A stretch of DNA of 64,000 nucleotides from CAZIAK01 sp964537035. GTDB taxonomy: Bacteria > Planctomycetota > B15-G4. The stretch is from the NCBI GenBank assembly GCA_964537035.1, contig CAZIAK010000024.1:12938-76937 (forward strand), read 5' to 3'. Under the pieces are notes generated by a model, which was not told the origin of the DNA, searched no databases, and saw nothing but the letters and a program-made list of their open reading frames with translations. The position numbers were made by a program, and so were the translations under genes. Shown here piece after piece: positions 27,198-36,372 of the stretch. Numbering within the stretch: position 1 is the first letter of the stretch; the number at the start of each line of letters is the position of its first letter.

Positions 27198-28973
27198 TCA
27201 GGGCGTGATCATCTCCAGGCCGTTGGTGGCTGCGAAGCCCGCCACGCCGCCCGGGTCTTGCACCCAGAACTGGAAGTCGAGGGGCACGCCGGGGGTCACG
27301 CCTGCGGGCCAGGTCGAGGGCAAGGCCGTGGTGCCGCTGCCGTCGGTGGGCGTGGGCAGGAAGGCGCCGCCCAGGGTGATGTTCGGGATGAGCACGCCGC
27401 CCTTGAACGGCGCGTTCAGCTGACCGATGCCCAGGGCGAGCCAGGCGTTGGCGTTGGGCAGGGCGCCGGAGAGATCGACGGACACCATGTTGCCCGGGCA
27501 AGGCAGGCCGCTGGCGGTGGCCAGGGGCACGCCGGTGCTGCCAGCCAGACCGCTGCCGATACTGATGAAGGCGCTGCCCGGGGTGGCGGTGACGGTCAGG
27601 GTGTACTGGCCCAGGCTGCCGTAGTCCGAGTAGAGGTTGGGCTTGTCCACGCCATCGATGAGCACGGTGTAGTCGCCCGCCGACAGAGACTGGCTGATGG
27701 TGGCGTTGGTGGCGTTGCTCGGGTCGTGGGATCCGATCAGGTTGCCCCCAGCGTCATAGAGTTCGAGCTGGATGTCGCAGTTGGGGCCCGGGCTCCAGGG
27801 GCTGGCGCTGATCGTGGCCGAGCCGCCGGCGGTGCTGAAGCTGAAGGCGTCCACGTCGGTGCGGGTGTGGATCACGCCGGCAGCGGGAGCGAACGAAGTC
27901 CCCGGGCAGGCGATGACCAGGGGCGTGCCTGCACCCACGACGTCGGCGTGATCGTCAGGCTTGACCTTGATGCCGTTGCCGAAGCTGGTGATGAAGCCGA
28001 TGTCGTCCTGGGTCGTGGTCGAGCCGGAGTAGTCGCCGTTGCTCCACTGCACCACCGTCTTGCCGAAGGGGGCGCCCATGATCGGACCCCAGCCCGTGGC
28101 TCCGCTGCCCGATCCGGGGTGGTAGGACGATCCGTTCAGGCCGTCGTGGGACAGGCCCAGGGTGTGTCCCACCTCGTGGCTGCCGCTCATGGAGCCGTTG
28201 TTGTCGCCCTTGTTGAACACGAAGCAGGGCGTGTCCTGGAAGTCGGTGAAGCTGTTCAGAAGGGCGATGCCGCCGGTGCCGTTGCCGAAGCCGCCGGTGT
28301 ACTGGGTGAAGAGGGCCCGCACGCCCCAGGTCTTGTCACCAATGGTGCTCTTGCGCAGGTGGTCCTGGTCGGGCTCCTCGGTGGTGACGTCCACGTCGTA
28401 GGCGGCGAAGTCCTCGGCGATGTACTCCCAGTGATTGATGATCGATTGCAGCTCACCGTTGGTGAAAGTCGCCGCGCTGCCCGAGGTGTTGAAGGCGGGG
28501 AAGGTGATGTTGTGTCCCCAGCCGTTGTTCTTGCTCTGGTGGCCGTCGAAGTCGAGGAAGATGACCTGGTCGGCGCCCGGGTTGGTGTGCAGCAAGAAGG
28601 CGCTGGAGAGGGGGATGGTCCCGTTGTAGCCCGCGCTCTCGTTGCGCGGCGCGGCGCTGGCGGGGATGTCCACGTACATCAGCTGGTCGTTCTCGGTGAC
28701 CCAGAGGGTGGGGTCTTGCTGGAGCAGCTCGCTCAGTGCGTCCGCTGCCATGTCGTGGCTGAGGGCCAGGTCGCCGAGCCGGTCACCCAAGCTGGTGAGG
28801 GCCTCGGTGCCGTGGAGCGCGCCCGGGAACGTCGCACCGGGAAGGGGCGCTGTGTCAAACGTCTGAGCATGGGCGCCGCTGGTGCTGGAGAGCAGGGCGG
28901 CGGCGCTGAGCAGGCCGGCCTGGAGCGCTGACGTGAGACGGAGGGGGAGCCTGGTGGAGGGGACCTTCTTCAT
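27198..28973 (-). CDS. Secreted metzincin-like zinc protease with PPC-like and shared C-terminal modules
   Basis: The 591-residue protein begins with a signal peptide (MKKVPSTRLPLRLTSALQAG, cleavage near AHAQ). The catalytic domain has GSHEVGHTLGLSHDG, a full HExxHxxGxxH metzincin zinc site, and upstream YVDVTTEEPD and FVFNKGDNNGSM, as in reprolysin-like planctomycete proteases. A beta-sandwich with DVDAFSFSTAGGSATISASP and QLELYDAGGNLIGS resembles a bacterial pre-peptidase C-terminal domain. The last 115 residues are the shared module (GSGLAGSTGVPL, APFKGGVLIPN, VAGFAATNGLEMITP). ATG at 28973 is chosen from the signal peptide; no strong Shine-Dalgarno is visible. It is expected to act outside the cytoplasmic membrane. 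Confidence 0.88.
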   Translation of the reverse strand: MKKVPSTRLPLRLTSALQAGLLSAAALLSSTSGAHAQTFDTAPLPGATFPGALHGTEALTSLGDRLGDLALSHDMAADALSELLQQDPTLWVTENDQLMYVDIPASAAPRNESAGYNGTIPLSSAFLLHTNPGADQVIFLDFDGHQSKNNGWGHNITFPAFNTSGSAATFTNGELQSIINHWEYIAEDFAAYDVDVTTEEPDQDHLRKSTIGDKTWGVRALFTQYTGGFGNGTGGIALLNSFTDFQDTPCFVFNKGDNNGSMSGSHEVGHTLGLSHDGLNGSSYHPGSGSGATGWGPIMGAPFGKTVVQWSNGDYSGSTTTQDDIGFITSFGNGIKVKPDDHADVVGAGTPLVIACPGTSFAPAAGVIHTRTDVDAFSFSTAGGSATISASPWSPGPNCDIQLELYDAGGNLIGSHDPSNATNATISQSLSAGDYTVLIDGVDKPNLYSDYGSLGQYTLTVTATPGSAFISIGSGLAGSTGVPLATASGLPCPGNMVSVDLSGALPNANAWLALGIGQLNAPFKGGVLIPNITLGGAFLPTPTDGSGTTALPSTWPAGVTPGVPLDFQFWVQDPGGVAGFAATNGLEMITP

Positions 28974-29220
28974 GGATCGATGCCTCGGATGCAACGGGGA
29001 AACGGGGAGGGAGAGAGGGGCTACGCCGTTTGCGGGAGAGCGGACGGACCGTTCGGGGCGGAGCCGTCCAGGAGCAACCCTGTGCCACAAGTATTGAAGC
29101 GGTTCGGTCAGGCTGCAAGGACAAGGTCGGACCCGGCTGGGCACCTGATCGGCAGCTCAGGTCTTCAGGCCCCAGAAAAACAGCTCAGAACAGGGCCTTC
29201 CCGTCATGAAGCGCCGGCGG

Positions 29221-30477
29221 TCAGGCGGTGGCGAAGAGGCCCTTGAGATAGGCGCTCTCTGCGAAGTCGGTGGGGTGGTCGAGGGCGTGGCCCGTGGCTG
29301 CGATGTCCCGTAGAGGACGTCCCGCCTGGACGGCGGCGGCGCACACCGTGGCGCGAAAGGTCTCGGCGTCGACGGGTTTGGTGCATGACGCCAACAGCAG
29401 CTGGCCGGCGGGTTTCAGCAGGGACAGGGCCAACCCGGCGAGGCGTCCATAGGCATGGAGCGCCCCTTCGACCTGGGACCGTCGTCGGGCGAAGGCTGGC
29501 GGGTCGACGATGACGACGTCGAAGGTCTGGCCCTGTTGAGCCAGATCGCGCATGACGGCGAAGGCGTCCCCTTCGCGGATCTGGTGCTGGGCGGCGGCCA
29601 CGTCTGGGTCGCTCATGTTCAGGGCGAAGTTGCGCTGCGAGGCGGCCAGGGCCGGGCCGCTCTGATCGACGCTGGTCACCGACCGGGCGCCTCCCCTGGC
29701 AGCGTAGAGCGAGAAGCCGCCAGTGTACGAGAAGACGTTGAGCACGGACTTGCCCCGGGACAGCTGCTCGATGCGCGCCCGGTTGTCCCGCTGATCGAGA
29801 AAGGCGCCGGTCTTCTGGCCGCGGATGAGATCGACCTCGAAGCGCAGACCGTTCTCGAGATAGGTCAAGGGCCCTGTGGGCAGCTCGCCCAGGAGCAGCT
29901 GCCCATCGTGCAGACCCGCCAGGGCGCCCGGTTGCTCGGACAGCTGTCGGCTGAGCCGCAACACGATGCGCTGCAAGGGCTGGCTGGCGGTCAGGGCTCT
30001 CAGTGCTGCGCTCAGCCAGGGCACCCAGGCGTGGCTGTAGAGCTTGACCACGGCGCTGTCCCCGTAGCGATCGGCAATGAACCCTGGCAGCTCGTCGCTC
30101 TCGCCGTGCACCATGCGGTAGGCGTCCGTCTGTGTTTCAAGCAACGGTGCACGACGATCAATGGCAGCAGCAAAGCGTTCGTCGAACAGCGCCTGGTCTA
30201 CGGGGCCCGACCGTCGCGCCCGCAGGACCCGCAAGCGAGTGGGCGAGAGCGGGTCGTAGAGTCCGATGGCCAGAAAGGTGCGTTTGCGATCAAAGACCAC
30301 GGCGAGGTCGCCGGGCTTGCCTGGGCGACTCTCGGAGCGGATCTGTTCTGCGTACAGCCACGGATGGCCTCGCCGCAGCTTCGACTCTGCCGAACCGGTG
30401 ACCCGCAGGATCACTGGCTTCTCGGTGGGGGGCGCCGGAAGCGTCTCCCATGGGCTGTCGAGCTGCGACGAAGGCAT
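29221..30477 (-). CDS. Class I rRNA (cytosine-5) methyltransferase, RlmI type
   Basis: The 418-residue protein has an N-terminal PUA domain (KLRRGHPWLYAEQI) and a C-terminal SAM-dependent methyltransferase. Visible motifs are VDLIRGQKTGAFLDQRDNR, VLNVFSYTGGFSLYAARGG for SAM binding, VDQSGPAL, DVVIVDPPAFARRR and LLLASCTKPVD, where the last Cys would be the catalytic one. This is the layout of RlmI, which methylates 23S rRNA at a cytosine (C1962 in E. coli). The exact target here is an assumption. It starts 13 bases after the stop of the BNR-like propeller gene on the same strand, although the two have no obvious shared role. Confidence 0.9.
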   Translation of the reverse strand: MPSSQLDSPWETLPAPPTEKPVILRVTGSAESKLRRGHPWLYAEQIRSESRPGKPGDLAVVFDRKRTFLAIGLYDPLSPTRLRVLRARRSGPVDQALFDERFAAAIDRRAPLLETQTDAYRMVHGESDELPGFIADRYGDSAVVKLYSHAWVPWLSAALRALTASQPLQRIVLRLSRQLSEQPGALAGLHDGQLLLGELPTGPLTYLENGLRFEVDLIRGQKTGAFLDQRDNRARIEQLSRGKSVLNVFSYTGGFSLYAARGGARSVTSVDQSGPALAASQRNFALNMSDPDVAAAQHQIREGDAFAVMRDLAQQGQTFDVVIVDPPAFARRRSQVEGALHAYGRLAGLALSLLKPAGQLLLASCTKPVDAETFRATVCAAAVQAGRPLRDIAATGHALDHPTDFAESAYLKGLFATA

Positions 30478-30490
30478 GGTCAGCCTGAAC

Positions 30491-32293
30491 TCAGGGCGTG
30501 GTCAGTTGCAGGCCGTTGCTCGCCGAGAATCCCACGGGCGCGCCAGCATCTGCGGTCCAGATCTGGGTGAACAGATCGAAGCCCGAGGGCAACCCCGAGG
30601 GCCAGACCGCGTCGATCTGCAGGCCACCGCCGCCGCCCGTGTTGAACCCGGTGATGAGGATGTCAGGTGCGGGCACGAGCACGCCGCCCTTGAAGGGCAC
30701 GTCGACGCGGGTCAGGCCCAGGAACAGCCCCGAGGCCGCGTTGGCCGCGGCGCCGGTCAGGTTGAGTGAGACCACGCCGCCGTCGACCAGGGAACCGCTG
30801 CCCGCCAACACCGGGACGCCCCCCGCGCCAGCCAGGCCCAGGCCCAGATCGGTGAAGGAGCCCAGGGGGAAGACCTTCACGTGGTAGACGTCCTGCTCGC
30901 CGTTGAAGGTGGCGGTGTAGGCCACGTCCGAGCCGTTGCTGCCACCCACGATGCCGATGTAGTCGCCCATCTTGTTCTGCTGGGGCCAGCCCAGGAACGA
31001 GTTGAAGGCCGGGCTCACCGCCACGTTGGGCGAGAAGGTCGCGCCACCGTCCGTGCTGTACGAGTAGAACAGCTGGGAGATGTTGGCCTGACCGCTGTTG
31101 CGCGTGTCATACCAGACCACGTCGAGGCGGCCGTCCGGTGTGGTGTCGGCTGCCGCGAGCCAGTGCCAGTTGTTGTTGCCCGGAGGGTCGTCGTTGACGC
31201 GCACCGAGGGCGCGAACGTCGCGCCGCCGTCGAAGCTGGCCGCGATGCGGACTTCTGTGGGGCCACCGCTGAAGGCGCCATTGGGGTCGACGGAGCCGAG
31301 CATGTAGACCACGCCGTCGAAAGGCCCGCCGCTCTTGTCCACCGCCACATCGACCTGGCCCAGCAGTCCGCCCGGGTTGGGCCCGGCGCTGGCGATCATG
31401 CCGCCGCCGATGTTCACCACCACGCCTGTGGACGTGGGCGAGACGAGGGCATTCTGGGCATCGTTCGAACGGGCGAGCACGTACGTGTTCAGGTCCTGGA
31501 AGTTCGTGCCCTCGACGCCGCTCATGAACAAGGTGCCGTCGCCGCCCACGGTCATGGTGCCGAAGAGGGGCTTCTTGTCGATGAGCACCGGCTGCTGGAA
31601 GCTGGCCGCGCCGTCAATGGAGCGGGTCAGGGTGAGGCCGTTGCAGCAGTCGAAGAAGGGCTGCCAGGTGCCGTAGACGTGGCCGTTGCCCGGGCCGCCT
31701 GAGCGGTCCACCGCCAACCAGTTCTTGTCGCCGCCGAACTGGGCTGTGGGCACGCCCCAGGTCACGCCGCCGTCCGCCGATTGGAAGACCTCGTTCTTCA
31801 CCGCGCCGCCCGTGGTCAGGCTGAGGCTCTGGTAGTAGAAGTTGCCTGCGTCATCCACGTCGAGCACCGGGTCGCTGCGAAAGACGCCGGGCTCAAGAGA
31901 GCCAGGGAAGGTCCAGCCCTGTCCGCCATCTGTGGTGTACGACCAGCCGGCCTCACGGAAGTTGGAGGCGATGGAGTTGAACTGGCGCCAGCCCACGACC
32001 ACGTTGTCCGGGTCGAGGGGGTTGACCGAGAGGGAGGGCTCGTTGGCCGCGTCCCCCACGATGTTGTCGCCGTTGCCGTCCACGTTGACCTGGGTGCTGG
32101 TGTAGGCGCCGAAGGCGATGCTCCCCGCAGCAGAGCGGGGCAGGGACGGGTCTTTGCTGACCAGCCCAGAAGGCGGCTGATCGACGCGCTCGCCGGGTAT
32201 CAGACCTTGGCCCGAGGCCTCAGGGGAAAGGGCCAGCAGCGTCCAGGCTGCGGCGGCGAACGTCAGGCTCACGTGGCATGGCGCGGGGTCCAT
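30491..32293 (-). CDS. Secreted BNR/sialidase-like propeller protein with shared C-terminal module
   Basis: The 600-residue protein has a signal peptide (MDPAPCHVSLTFAAAAWTLL, cleavage near ASGQG). The main part is a beta-propeller with Asp-box-like repeats: YTTDGGQGWTF, QSADGGVTWGV, RSIDGAASFQQ, SFDGGATFAP and STDGGATFSP. Sialidase active-site Arg residues cannot be assigned, so enzymatic activity is not claimed. The last 115 residues are the shared module (DLGLGLAGAGGVPVL, VPFKGGVLVPAPDIL, VGFSASNGLQLTTP), closest to that of the M14 carboxypeptidase. Start ATG 32293 has GAGGAG 6 bases upstream. It is divergent from the sulfatase-TPR gene across 125 bases. No clear promoter could be picked in that gap. 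Confidence 0.85.
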   Translation of the reverse strand: MDPAPCHVSLTFAAAAWTLLALSPEASGQGLIPGERVDQPPSGLVSKDPSLPRSAAGSIAFGAYTSTQVNVDGNGDNIVGDAANEPSLSVNPLDPDNVVVGWRQFNSIASNFREAGWSYTTDGGQGWTFPGSLEPGVFRSDPVLDVDDAGNFYYQSLSLTTGGAVKNEVFQSADGGVTWGVPTAQFGGDKNWLAVDRSGGPGNGHVYGTWQPFFDCCNGLTLTRSIDGAASFQQPVLIDKKPLFGTMTVGGDGTLFMSGVEGTNFQDLNTYVLARSNDAQNALVSPTSTGVVVNIGGGMIASAGPNPGGLLGQVDVAVDKSGGPFDGVVYMLGSVDPNGAFSGGPTEVRIAASFDGGATFAPSVRVNDDPPGNNNWHWLAAADTTPDGRLDVVWYDTRNSGQANISQLFYSYSTDGGATFSPNVAVSPAFNSFLGWPQQNKMGDYIGIVGGSNGSDVAYTATFNGEQDVYHVKVFPLGSFTDLGLGLAGAGGVPVLAGSGSLVDGGVVSLNLTGAAANAASGLFLGLTRVDVPFKGGVLVPAPDILITGFNTGGGGGLQIDAVWPSGLPSGFDLFTQIWTADAGAPVGFSASNGLQLTTP

Positions 32294-32418
32294 GGTCTGC
32301 TCCTCAAGGTGTGGACATGCAAGGTGCAGGGTACCACGGGGGATTCTCGCCAGCCGGGTGGCTGCCGGGCAGGGGCAGGCCGTTCCCGCGAGGGGCCCGC
32401 CTGCGTATCCTCGGGGGC

Positions 32419-35076
32419 ATGACGAGATCGATGAAGTTCGGGTTGTGTGTGCTGGCATGTCTCTCGGTGATGGGCTGCGGCGATGACGGGCAGGGCCGAG
32501 CGCCCGACCAGGGCGGCGCACCGGCGAGCGTCTCGGTGCAGCCGGTCGAGGGGGCGGACAGGGACAGCGCCCCCCAGGCCGCATCCACCGCAGCGAGCAG
32601 CAGCGGGGTGAGCGACAGCGCGACCCTCAATGCCACCCACGCGGCAACGGGGCCCAACCTGTTGCTGGTGACGCTCGACACCATGCGCGCCGATCGCCTG
32701 GGTTGCTACGGCTACGAGGCGGCTCGCACGCCGGTGATCGACGCACTCGCCGCCCGAGGCGTCCTCTTCGAGCAGGCGTTCACTCCCGCACCCATGACCC
32801 TGCCCGCGCACACCACCATGATGACCGGCATGGCGCCTCCGCAGCATGGCGCCCGAGTCAACGGGGAGCACAAGCTGGCTGACGGGCTGCCGACCCTGGC
32901 CTCGGTCTTGTCCGAGCGCGGCTATGGCACGGGCGCCTTCGTGGCGGCCTTTGTCCTCGACGGCAAGTTCGGCCTCGACCAGGGCTTCGACCACTACGGC
33001 GACGATCTGAGCCTGGCCTACGAGCAAGAGGTCCCCGAGTCGTTGTCGGCCTATCGCCCGGGGGCGACCGTGGTCGACGAAGCGCTGGAGTGGCTCGGCA
33101 CGAGCGCCGACAGCAAGCCGTTCTTCGCCTGGGTGCACCTGTACGACGCCCACTATCCCTGGCATGCCCATGAAGACGATGAGGATGGTGCGGATGGTGA
33201 GCCGGGGAGCTACGACGGCGAGGTGGCCTACCTTGATCGGCAGGTCGGGCGCTTGTTGTCGGCGCTTGAAGAGCGGGGCGACCTGGAGGACACGGTGGTG
33301 ATGGTGGTGGCCGATCATGGCGAGGGCTTGGGCGACCATCACGAGATCGAGCACGGTTATCTGCTCAACGAAGAGGTCCTGCATGTCCCCTGGATCATGG
33401 CCGGGCCGGGCATCACCCGTGGGCACCGTGCCCCCGCGCTCGTCTCGCTCGAAGACCTGGCGCCCACGGCCCTGGCCTTGCTGCACCAGCCGGCGCTCAC
33501 CGAACCCACGCTGTTGGGACGGAGCCTGTCGCCCGCCTTGCAAGGTGAGCCCATGCGCCCGGGGCTCAGCTACGCAGAAACAGACCTGCCCTGGACGGCC
33601 TACCATTGGGCGCCCCAGCGCAGCCTGACCACCGCCGACTGGAAGTACGTGTCGACTCCCCAGGCCGAACTCTACGATCGCAACGCCGACCGGGGCGAGC
33701 TGGTGAACCTGATCGAGGTGCGCCCGCAGATGCGCGAGAAGATGCAGACCCGGTTGGCAGGGTTGCAAGATCAGATGGGTGAGCGGCTGAGCGAGGCGGC
33801 TCTGCTCACGGCGGAAGAAGCTGAGAGCCTGGCCGCCCTGGGCTACGTGGGCGGTTCGGGTGGTGCAGACTCCCCCGCAGACAGGGAGGATCTCTCGGAC
33901 GTGAAGCAGCGACTGGCTGCCAAGGACCTGTCAGCCACCCTGCGACAACGGGAAGCGGCCGGAGACCTGTCCGCGCAGGAGCGGCTGGAGCTCATGGCCG
34001 AGCTGGTGGCGCTGAGCCCGGAGACGCCGTCGTTTCATGCGCAGCTGGGTTCGGCGTGGATCGAGCTGGGCAACATCGAGGAGGGCGTGGGACAGCTGGC
34101 CATGGCGGTGGAGCTGGCTCCCGGATCGGCGAGCTTGCACTACGAGCTGGGCGATGTGCTGCAGAGCCAGGGCTACACCGTGGGCGCCCGGCGAGAGTTC
34201 GAGGCCACCCTGGCCTTGGCGCCGGACATGGCGGCGGCGCACGTAGGCATGGGCAATGTACTCCGTGCCGAGGGCCGCTCAGACCTGGCCGCCGGGCGCT
34301 ACACCGAAGCGATCCGTCTCCGTCCTGGCTACGCCGAGGCGCACTTCAACCTGGCCCAGACCTTTCGGGATCGAGGCGTGCTGGACCGGGCGATCGAGCA
34401 GCTTCGCCTGGCCGCTGAACATCGACCGGAGTGGGTGCTCCCGCACTCGGTCCTGGCGGTGGTGCTGCAAGACGCCGGGCGCCCGGACGAAGCGGTGTCC
34501 GAGCACGAAGCGGCCATCGAGTTGCTCCCTGGCGATGCGGGCCTGCACAACGACCTGGGTCTGCTGCTCGAGAGCATGGGCCGTTCGGACGGGGCGCGCG
34601 CGCACTACAGCCAAGCGGTCGACCTGGCTCCGCTGAACTACCACACGCGCATTCTCATGGCCGACCAGGCCTTGGCTGCGGGGGACGATGACGCAGCCCT
34701 CGCCGCTCTCGAAGAGGCGCTCCGCCTGGCGCCAGATGTGGCCGAACCTGCGGCGCGCTTGGCACGCTTCCTGGCCGCTTGCACAGACGAGACACTGCGG
34801 GACGGGGCCAGGGCCGTCTCCCTCGCCGAACACGCGGTGGACCTCACCGGTGGGCAGCACGCGCGAGTGCTCGACACCATGGGCATGGCCTACGCCGCAG
34901 CGGGACGTTTCGGCGAGGCCTTGTCGGCAGCGCAAAGGGGGCAGGCGCTCGCCCTCCAAGAGGGAGACCTGACCCTGTCCTCTGAGATGGAAGGGCGGTT
35001 GGAGCTGTTCGCTTTGCAGGCCGGCCTGGAGGACTCTGCGGGTCCTGCGCAGGGCTCGGGTGACAACGAGGGCTGA
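32419..35076 (+). CDS. Sulfatase-fold lipoprotein with C-terminal TPR repeats
   Basis: The 885-residue protein has a lipoprotein signal (LSVMGC, Cys20). The alkaline-phosphatase/sulfatase fold at about 80-500 contains LLLVTLDTMRADRLGCYGYE, APMTLPAHTTMMTG and VVADHGEGLGDHHEIEHG. Thr127 sits where formylglycine Cys/Ser should be. The second half (about 560-870) is a TPR array with units such as FHAQLGSAWIELGNIEEG, LHYELGDVLQSQGY and AHVGMGNVLRAEGRSDLA, suggesting protein-protein contacts. The fusion of this enzyme fold to TPR occurs in Planctomycetota and Acidobacteriota proteins I have seen, substrate unknown. It may form a unit with the downstream DUF2911 gene, but a hairpin overlapping the stop codon argues for separate transcripts. 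Confidence 0.85.
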   Translation: MTRSMKFGLCVLACLSVMGCGDDGQGRAPDQGGAPASVSVQPVEGADRDSAPQAASTAASSSGVSDSATLNATHAATGPNLLLVTLDTMRADRLGCYGYEAARTPVIDALAARGVLFEQAFTPAPMTLPAHTTMMTGMAPPQHGARVNGEHKLADGLPTLASVLSERGYGTGAFVAAFVLDGKFGLDQGFDHYGDDLSLAYEQEVPESLSAYRPGATVVDEALEWLGTSADSKPFFAWVHLYDAHYPWHAHEDDEDGADGEPGSYDGEVAYLDRQVGRLLSALEERGDLEDTVVMVVADHGEGLGDHHEIEHGYLLNEEVLHVPWIMAGPGITRGHRAPALVSLEDLAPTALALLHQPALTEPTLLGRSLSPALQGEPMRPGLSYAETDLPWTAYHWAPQRSLTTADWKYVSTPQAELYDRNADRGELVNLIEVRPQMREKMQTRLAGLQDQMGERLSEAALLTAEEAESLAALGYVGGSGGADSPADREDLSDVKQRLAAKDLSATLRQREAAGDLSAQERLELMAELVALSPETPSFHAQLGSAWIELGNIEEGVGQLAMAVELAPGSASLHYELGDVLQSQGYTVGARREFEATLALAPDMAAAHVGMGNVLRAEGRSDLAAGRYTEAIRLRPGYAEAHFNLAQTFRDRGVLDRAIEQLRLAAEHRPEWVLPHSVLAVVLQDAGRPDEAVSEHEAAIELLPGDAGLHNDLGLLLESMGRSDGARAHYSQAVDLAPLNYHTRILMADQALAAGDDDAALAALEEALRLAPDVAEPAARLARFLAACTDETLRDGARAVSLAEHAVDLTGGQHARVLDTMGMAYAAAGRFGEALSAAQRGQALALQEGDLTLSSEMEGRLELFALQAGLEDSAGPAQGSGDNEG

Positions 35077-35108
35077 GCACCCGCCGAGCCCGACGGCTCC
35101 TCGTTGTC
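35062..35108 (+). terminator. Stem-loop overlapping the sulfatase-TPR stop codon
   Basis: GACAACGAGG (35062-35071) pairs exactly with CCTCGTTGTC (35099-35108). The 27-base loop includes the TGA stop. No T-run follows. It is a reasonable 3'-end structure for the gene ending at 35076. Confidence 0.45.
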
Positions 35109-35251
35109 GGCTCAGGAGTGTTGTCGGTTTGTGTCGCTGGCTGGGCAGCTGCGACCCATGGGTGACGGCGCCGCTGTCCTATACAGAGCTGCTACCCTAG
35201 GCGTGCACCACCAGCGCAGCCACGTTTCTTCAGCACGTCGAGAGAACTCAC

Positions 35252-36331
35252 ATGTCCACCCGCACACCTTTCGCTCGCACCATCGTCTGCGCTGCCCTCA
35301 TGAGCGCTGCAATCGTCGGCGGTCCGCTGAGTCTCCCAGCTCTCGGGCAAGAGGCTCTGTCTACGCCGGACCTGAGTCCCCACGCCTCCGTGTCACGGAC
35401 CATCGGCCTGACCGCCGTGGCCGTGGACTACCACGCGCCCGCCGTGCGCGGCCGGGAGATTTTCGGCGAGATGATCCCCTTCGGTGTGGTCTGGCGAGCG
35501 GGCGCCAACGGCACCACCAAGATCAGCTTCTCCGATGACGTCACCGTGGAGGGCCAGCCCCTCGCTGCGGGTGACTACGGTCTGCACATGATCCCCGGTG
35601 CTGAGCGCTGGACGGTCATCTTCAACACCGTGAGCGACAGCTGGGGGAGCTATTCCTACGACTCGGCACTGGACGCCCTGCGCGTCGATGTGTCGTCCAA
35701 GACCGTGGCCCACGGCGAATCCCTGGCCTACCGCTTCTACGATGTGGGCGCAGAAGAAGCGACCCTGGCATTGCACTGGGGCGAGACCCTGGTGCCCCTG
35801 ACCGTAGCCGTGGACGTGGTGTCCGCCGTGCTCAAGCCTGTGCGCGAGGCCGCGCTGGCCAACGATGATCGGCCCGGTGCTGACTTCTGGTTCCAGGCCG
35901 GTGACTACGGACGTGATCACGGCGTGGACATCGCAGAGACCATGGACTGGGCCGACCGCTCCATCGCCGTCCAGCGCAGCTTCGACAACCTCTGGTTGCG
36001 CAGCGAACTGCTGGGCGACAGAGGCGACGCGTCAGCGGCGGCCGAGGCTCGTGAAGCAGCCCTGCAGCTGGCCGATCTGAACTCCCTGCAAGGCCTGGCC
36101 TACCGCTACATGCTCCGCGAGGACATGACGAACGCCGCCGTGGTCTTCGAGATGGTGCTGTCCATGGAGCCCACGAACTGGTGGCCATACCTTCAGATGG
36201 GCAAGGTCAAGCGCAGCCTGGGTGACGACGCGGGAGCCATCACTGCCCTGCGTGCAGCCTTGAACAAGAGCCCTGACCCTGTCACTCGCTCAGAGATCGA
36301 AGCGACTCTGGCAGACCTGGGCGCCAGCTGA
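35252..36331 (+). CDS. Secreted DUF2911 protein with TPR-like tail
   Basis: The 359-residue protein has a signal peptide (RTIVCAALMSAAIVGG, cleavage near LGQE). The DUF2911 domain spans about 40-190: ISRTIG-like SVSRTIGLTAVAVDYHAP, GREIFGEMIPFGVVWRAGAN, TTKISFSDDVTVEGQPL and AGDYGLHMIP, then FNTVSDSWGSYSYD. The domain is common in Bacteroidota and Planctomycetota and has no known activity. The rest is helical with two TPR-like units (NAAVVFEMVLSMEPTNWWPY; MGKVKRSLGDDAGAITAL). The 175-base gap upstream contains a CTATAC sequence near 35178 but no convincing pair of promoter boxes. It converges with the HEAT-like/YccV gene, 41 bases away. Confidence 0.85.
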   Translation: MSTRTPFARTIVCAALMSAAIVGGPLSLPALGQEALSTPDLSPHASVSRTIGLTAVAVDYHAPAVRGREIFGEMIPFGVVWRAGANGTTKISFSDDVTVEGQPLAAGDYGLHMIPGAERWTVIFNTVSDSWGSYSYDSALDALRVDVSSKTVAHGESLAYRFYDVGAEEATLALHWGETLVPLTVAVDVVSAVLKPVREAALANDDRPGADFWFQAGDYGRDHGVDIAETMDWADRSIAVQRSFDNLWLRSELLGDRGDASAAAEAREAALQLADLNSLQGLAYRYMLREDMTNAAVVFEMVLSMEPTNWWPYLQMGKVKRSLGDDAGAITALRAALNKSPDPVTRSEIEATLADLGAS

Positions 36332-36372
36332 CCCGGCGTCTCGCAGGCGGCTGTGATCTGTTGCGCAGGTTC

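Noticed and set aside
27258..28931. A 557-codon open frame on the plus strand opposite the metzincin-like protease gene
   Set aside because: It reads as Gly/Ala/Val/Arg-rich sequence with no domain, while the minus-strand frame has a signal peptide, a complete zinc motif and the shared C-terminal module. GC-rich DNA gives long antisense frames.
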